The notes beneath the pieces were generated by a model. That model saw only the letters and a program-made list of their open reading frames with translations, ran no database searches and was not told where the DNA came from. From contig DLLG01000004.1 in the NCBI GenBank assembly GCA_002479075.1, positions 305,932 to 369,931 on the forward strand: 64,000 nt of DNA. The letters are read 5' to 3'. Source of the stretch: Clostridiales bacterium UBA7568 (GTDB taxonomy: Bacteria; Bacillota; Clostridia; Oscillospirales; CAG-272). Within the stretch, counting starts at the first letter, position 1; the number at the start of each line of letters is the position of its first letter. Both the position numbers and the translations under genes were made by a program. Positions 60,970-64,000 of the stretch are shown here, piece by piece.

Positions 60970-61722
60970 TTATCTCATATAGCGGGAGAGAGAATCGATT
61001 TTTGCTTTAAGATTGCTGATGACAAAATCGGTTACGTAGTCATCTGCGGGGCTTGCGAGGATTTCCTCCGGCGTTGCGAGCTGATGAATTCTTGCTTCAC
61101 CCATAACCATAATCCTGTCGGAAAGGGCAAACGCCTCCTCCTGGTCGTGAGTGATATAGATCATCGTCGTGCCGAAGGATTTCTGAATTTCTTTCAGCTG
61201 AACGCGGAGCGAGAGCCTTGTTGCGACGTCGAGCGCGCTCATCGGCTCATCGAAAAGGATAATTTTCGGGCGCAGGGCGAGCGTTCTCGCAATGGCAACT
61301 CTCTGCTGCTGACCGCCGGACATTTCCGCGGGGTATTTGTTCATATGCTCCGAAAGACCGACGAGGGAGAGGAGCTCCTCCGCTCTTTTATCCGCTATTG
61401 GCTTTAAGTCCGGCTTGAATTTCATCGCATACGAGACGTTTTTTTTCGCCGTCATATTCTCGAAAAGGGCATAGTTCTGAAAAACTATGCCCATTTCACG
61501 TGAATCGGGGGAGGCTTTTGTTATGTCCCTGTCGCCGAGAAGAATACTTCCCGAATCGGGGGCGAGAAGTCCTATGAGAATGCGGAGGAGAGTTGTTTTT
61601 CCGCAACCGGAGGGACCGAGAATTGAAAGGAATTCTCCGTCCTCAACGGAAAAGCTGACATCGTCCAGCGCAAGCTTATTCTTATAATGTTTTGTAAGTC
61701 CGTTTATTTTTAATATTTCCAT
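60970..61722 (-). CDS. ABC importer ATPase
   Basis: 250 residues, a PotA/FbpC/PhnT-type subunit. Walker A GPSGCGKTT (about 36-44), signature MSGGQQQRVAIAR (about 134-146), Walker B IILFDEPMSALD (about 154-165) and the H-loop YITHDQEEA (about 188-196). The C-terminal regulatory OB domains are absent, so it is short. Start overlaps the solute-binding gene by 13 bp. Confidence 0.95.
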   Translation of the reverse strand: MEILKINGLTKHYKNKLALDDVSFSVEDGEFLSILGPSGCGKTTLLRILIGLLAPDSGSILLGDRDITKASPDSREMGIVFQNYALFENMTAKKNVSYAMKFKPDLKPIADKRAEELLSLVGLSEHMNKYPAEMSGGQQQRVAIARTLALRPKIILFDEPMSALDVATRLSLRVQLKEIQKSFGTTMIYITHDQEEAFALSDRIMVMGEARIHQLATPEEILASPADDYVTDFVISNLKAKIDSLSRYMR

Positions 61723-62711
61723 ACGTCAAGCAGGCTTTCCTTTACGGTTATATCTTCAAGCCCCTTCATATCCGCATATTTGATATTTTCGGGGAAGTTT
61801 TTCTTTGTGTATGTTACGTCTTTATATATCTGGTCGGGAGCGTAGAGCTCTTTGTCCTTCGGGGTGACGTCTGTGAGAAGATATGCAAAGACTTTCTGAA
61901 TGTCTTCGTCGTTTTCCTTGCCGGAGACGATTGCGCTGGAATATGTGTCATAGGGTGCGCCTTCGTCGAAATAGATAATCTCGTAGTCAGCACCGTTGTT
62001 TATTTCGTCAACAGCCTGCCAGGTCATACAAAGACCGATTGCCGCTTCGCCGAGCTTAAGCGCCTTTATGGGGCCGGAGCCTGACGACGTATATCCTGCG
62101 CCGGAGAGGTTTGCCGCAAGACCGTCAAAGTATTCAAGCGCCTTTTCCTGACCGCGCGCATTTACCATATTGAGATAGAAGATGTATCCCGTGCCGGAGG
62201 ATTTGGGGTTCGGCATAGAGACGAGGCCCTTGTATTCGGGTTTGAGAAGGTCGTCATAGCAGGTGGGAACGGAGAGTCCCTTTTCCGCGAGAACCTTCTT
62301 GTTTATGACGATCGCTCCGCTTGTACGGATGAAGGGAACGTAGCGATGGGAGGAGGGAACGAGGTTCGGAAGGTATTTATCAAAGTCAACGCCGGGGAGC
62401 CCGTCAAGCTTTGCAACCGTATCGCCGATCTTTTCAAGATATGTGTTTTCAAGCTCCATAACGATGTCGCAGTCTGTATTTGTTCCTTCGCCTGCCAGCT
62501 TTGCGGCAAGCTCGCCTGTCGATTTATACTGAATTACTATTTTGTATTCGGGGAATTTTTCATCAAACATTTTCTGCGCATTTTCAATGCGGAAGTCTTC
62601 GCTTGAGGCGTAGATCGTGATTGTTTTTTTCTTCTGCGAGCACGAAGCGAGCACAGAAAGAAGGGAGAATACTGCCGCGAGGGCAAGGATAAGTGATAAA
62701 ACTTTTTTCAT
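61710..62711 (-). CDS. ABC importer solute-binding lipoprotein
   Basis: 333 residues. The signal ends in the lipobox LASC (cysteine about 24), so it is lipid-anchored. The mature protein (TITIYASSEDFRIENAQKMF, then TSGAIVINKKVLAEKG) is a type 2 periplasmic-binding fold of the Fe(III)/aminoethylphosphonate group. No paired-tyrosine iron-binding motif is obvious, so an organic substrate is somewhat more likely, which also fits the LicC-like gene of the operon. Ribosome-binding site AAAGGAGC. Confidence 0.9.
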   Translation of the reverse strand: MKKVLSLILALAAVFSLLSVLASCSQKKKTITIYASSEDFRIENAQKMFDEKFPEYKIVIQYKSTGELAAKLAGEGTNTDCDIVMELENTYLEKIGDTVAKLDGLPGVDFDKYLPNLVPSSHRYVPFIRTSGAIVINKKVLAEKGLSVPTCYDDLLKPEYKGLVSMPNPKSSGTGYIFYLNMVNARGQEKALEYFDGLAANLSGAGYTSSGSGPIKALKLGEAAIGLCMTWQAVDEINNGADYEIIYFDEGAPYDTYSSAIVSGKENDEDIQKVFAYLLTDVTPKDKELYAPDQIYKDVTYTKKNFPENIKYADMKGLEDITVKESLLDVWKY

Positions 62712-62761
62712 ATTGAGCTCCTTTGTTTTTGAGGATGATGTTCAGTTCTTTGCGAGCCGCG

Positions 62762-62774
62762 CAAAAACTTGAAC
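62762..62774 (+). repeat. direct repeat beside the importer promoter, copy 1
   Basis: CAAAAACTTGAAC. The same 13 bases recur at 62826-62838, so the importer promoter (62777-62805) is bracketed by the two. A binding site for a regulator is possible. Confidence 0.45.
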
Positions 62775-62776
62775 AC

Positions 62777-62805
62777 ATTGTATCATCGATATGGCGGTTT
62801 GTCAA
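62777..62805 (-). promoter_or_regulatory. promoter of the ABC importer operon
   Basis: Minus strand TTGACA (62800-62805), 17-bp spacer, TACAAT (62777-62782). The start near 62770 lies at the first direct repeat. Confidence 0.8.
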
Positions 62806-62825
62806 GTGTTTTTCGCTTTTTGATA

Positions 62826-62838
62826 CAAAAACTTGAAC
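62826..62838 (+). repeat. direct repeat beside the importer promoter, copy 2
   Basis: CAAAAACTTGAAC, identical to 62762-62774 and in the same orientation. It lies about 20 bp upstream of the importer -35 box. Confidence 0.45.
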
Positions 62839-62882
62839 GCCGGCACTTTTTGACATTGCCTTTTTGAATGTTCTGCCTGCTA

Positions 62883-62911
62883 TTGCAAATATCGGCGAAG
62901 GATGATATAAT
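62883..62911 (+). promoter_or_regulatory. promoter of the nitroreductase gene
   Basis: TTGCAA (62883-62888), 17-bp spacer, TATAAT (62906-62911). The start near 62918 gives a short leader with GGCGGAGG. Confidence 0.75.
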
Positions 62912-62955
62912 AAAAAAGAAAATGCGATAAACGCAGCAGCGGCGGAGGTTTTTAT

Positions 62956-63483
62956 ATGAACGAAGTAATAAAGGCAATGGAAGAGCGGAGAAGCATCAGA
63001 CGTTTCAAAGCGGAGCTTCCGAAGGAAGAGGACATAGCGCAGATAATTGAAGCGGGACTTTACGCTGCCAGCGGCAGGGGCAGACAGGCGACCTTGACGA
63101 TCGCTGTTACAAACAAAGCCCTGCGGGACAGAATCTCCGAGGCAAACCGCAAAATCGGTGGTTGGGCGGAGGGTTTTGACCCGTTTTATGGCGCGCCGGT
63201 GATACTCATAGTTCTTGCGGATAAGAGCTGCAACACATATATTTACGACGGTAGCCTTGTTATGGGCAATATGATGCTCGCCGCGCATTCGCTCGGCCTG
63301 GGCAGTATATGGATACACCGCGCAAAGGAGGAATTTGAGCTCCCCGAATGGAAACAGCTCCTCTCCGATCTCGGCGTGAGCGGCGAGTGGGAGGGCATCG
63401 GTCATTGCGCCCTCGGCTACGCTGATTGTGAGCTTCCGAAAGCTGCCGAAAGAAAAGACGGAAGAGTAATCTGGGTTAAGTGA
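62956..63483 (+). CDS. nitroreductase-family FMN oxidoreductase
   Basis: 175 residues. The opening MEERRSIRRFKAE (about 8-20) and the FMN-binding ASGRGRQATLTIAV (about 38-51) are typical, as is AAHSLGLGSIWIHRAKEEF (about 113-131). It reduces nitro compounds or quinones with NAD(P)H. Ribosome-binding site GGCGGAGG. It is divergent from the importer operon. Physiological substrate unknown. Confidence 0.93.
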   Translation: MNEVIKAMEERRSIRRFKAELPKEEDIAQIIEAGLYAASGRGRQATLTIAVTNKALRDRISEANRKIGGWAEGFDPFYGAPVILIVLADKSCNTYIYDGSLVMGNMMLAAHSLGLGSIWIHRAKEEFELPEWKQLLSDLGVSGEWEGIGHCALGYADCELPKAAERKDGRVIWVK

Positions 63484-63505
63484 TCAGGTTTTCGGGGGAA
63501 AACAT

Positions 63506-64000
63506 ATGGATATGACAGTATTTTACGGGATACTTATTCCGTTTCTCGGAACAACGCTTGGCTCGGCTTGCGTATTCTTCCTGAAAAAGTCTCTCGGAGA
63601 CAGAGTTCAGCGGGCGCTGACTGGTTTCGCCGCGGGGGTAATGGTTGCGGCGTCCGTGTGGAGCCTGCTTATCCCTGCGATGCAGCAATCGGCGCATATG
63701 GGCAAACTCTCGTTTTTGCCTGCGTTTATCGGTTTCTGGATAGGAATTCTTTTTCTGCTCGCGCTTGATAAAATCATCCCTCATCTTCATCGCAACAGCG
63801 AGGGCGCGGAGGGGATCAAAAGTCGTCTGGAAAGGACAACTATGATGATCCTTGCCGTTACGCTTCATAACATTCCGGAGGGAATGGCGGTCGGAGTTGT
63901 TTTTGCGGGGTACCTTTCGGGCGACGGAAAAATCACCGCGGCGGGAGCGCTTGCGCTCTCGATCGGTATTGCGATACAGAACTTTCCCGAAGGGGCGATA
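63506..64000 (+). CDS. ZIP-family metal transporter, truncated by the window end
   Basis: 165 residues are visible from ATG 63506 (site CGGGGGA upstream); the frame is still open at the edge. The ZIP core HNIPEGMAVGV (about 123-133) and IQNFPEGA (about 157-164) contain the metal-binding His, Asn and Glu residues of the ZupT/GufA group. These import Zn2+ and other divalent metals. It begins 23 bp after the nitroreductase stop and may be co-transcribed. Confidence 0.9.
   Translation, partial: MDMTVFYGILIPFLGTTLGSACVFFLKKSLGDRVQRALTGFAAGVMVAASVWSLLIPAMQQSAHMGKLSFLPAFIGFWIGILFLLALDKIIPHLHRNSEGAEGIKSRLERTTMMILAVTLHNIPEGMAVGVVFAGYLSGDGKITAAGALALSIGIAIQNFPEGAI

Overview
The window looks like chromosome from a Gram-positive anaerobe of the class Clostridia, probably a gut Oscillospirales-type lineage. 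This rests on gene content, not on a marker gene. The lineage-typical genes are a FeoA/FeoB pair, a flavodiiron protein, QueH, a CxxC-x17-CxxC zinc-ribbon protein, a small sporulation-type sigma factor, lipoproteins with Lgt, and a carbohydrate-transport locus with DUF5696-like and YIP1-like proteins. Promoters are standard TTGACA/TATAAT and Shine-Dalgarno sites are strong. There is no rRNA, one intact tRNA (Gln, CTG) and no CRISPR array.

Left part (1-13.6 kb): housekeeping genes. On the minus strand lie htpG, mgsA, a MinD-like ATPase and thiI. A divergent plus-strand run follows: zapA, a U32 peptidase-family protein, maf, nth, rarA, rnhA, and then cysteine desulfurase - NifU scaffold - mnmA, a sulfur relay for tRNA 2-thiolation.

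14.2-26.9 kb: one plus-strand transcription unit for uptake of an unidentified glycan. It encodes a 1008-residue solute-binding protein with carbohydrate-binding-like modules, two separate MalF/MalG-type permease pairs, an NHL-repeat/YIP1 membrane protein and a 1137-residue exported DUF5696-like protein that may contain a glycosidase-like barrel. It has a leader hairpin at its start and a strong terminator at its end, and no ATPase gene. 26.95-37.5 kb is mostly minus strand: CPBP protease, Lgt, a surface protein with Ig-like repeats, an operon of a second cysteine desulfurase, tsaE, tsaB and rpiB, a lipoprotein, a zinc ribbon, a tRNA-Thr relic, a sigma factor, and feoA-feoB.

37.5-44.2 kb: an accessory region starting at tRNA-Gln. 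It contains a partial duplication of the tRNA 3' end, a dispersed repeat family, a decayed serine-recombinase tail, an acetyltransferase, and an AT-rich gene for a three-domain protein: TIR, a PLD-like middle domain and a YdcF/DUF218-like C-terminus. That protein is the best candidate for an undescribed (defence-type) system. A sigma-factor-like protein with a 350-residue extension follows.

44.4-64 kb: small regulated modules. A MerR regulator precedes an amino-acid-dehydrogenase-like gene whose promoter has a 19-bp spacer with an internal dyad. A flavodiiron protein, a methyltransferase/acetyltransferase pair, queH-LysR and a kinase-MATE operon follow. A second MerR regulator is divergent from a heterodimeric ABC exporter, again with a 19-bp-spacer promoter. 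Last come an ABC importer operon of the Fe(III)/aminoethylphosphonate/polyamine class ending in a LicC-like nucleotidyltransferase, a nitroreductase and a truncated ZIP metal transporter. A 100-bp copy of the exporter gene's 3' end plus terminator lies 8.6 kb upstream of the original.
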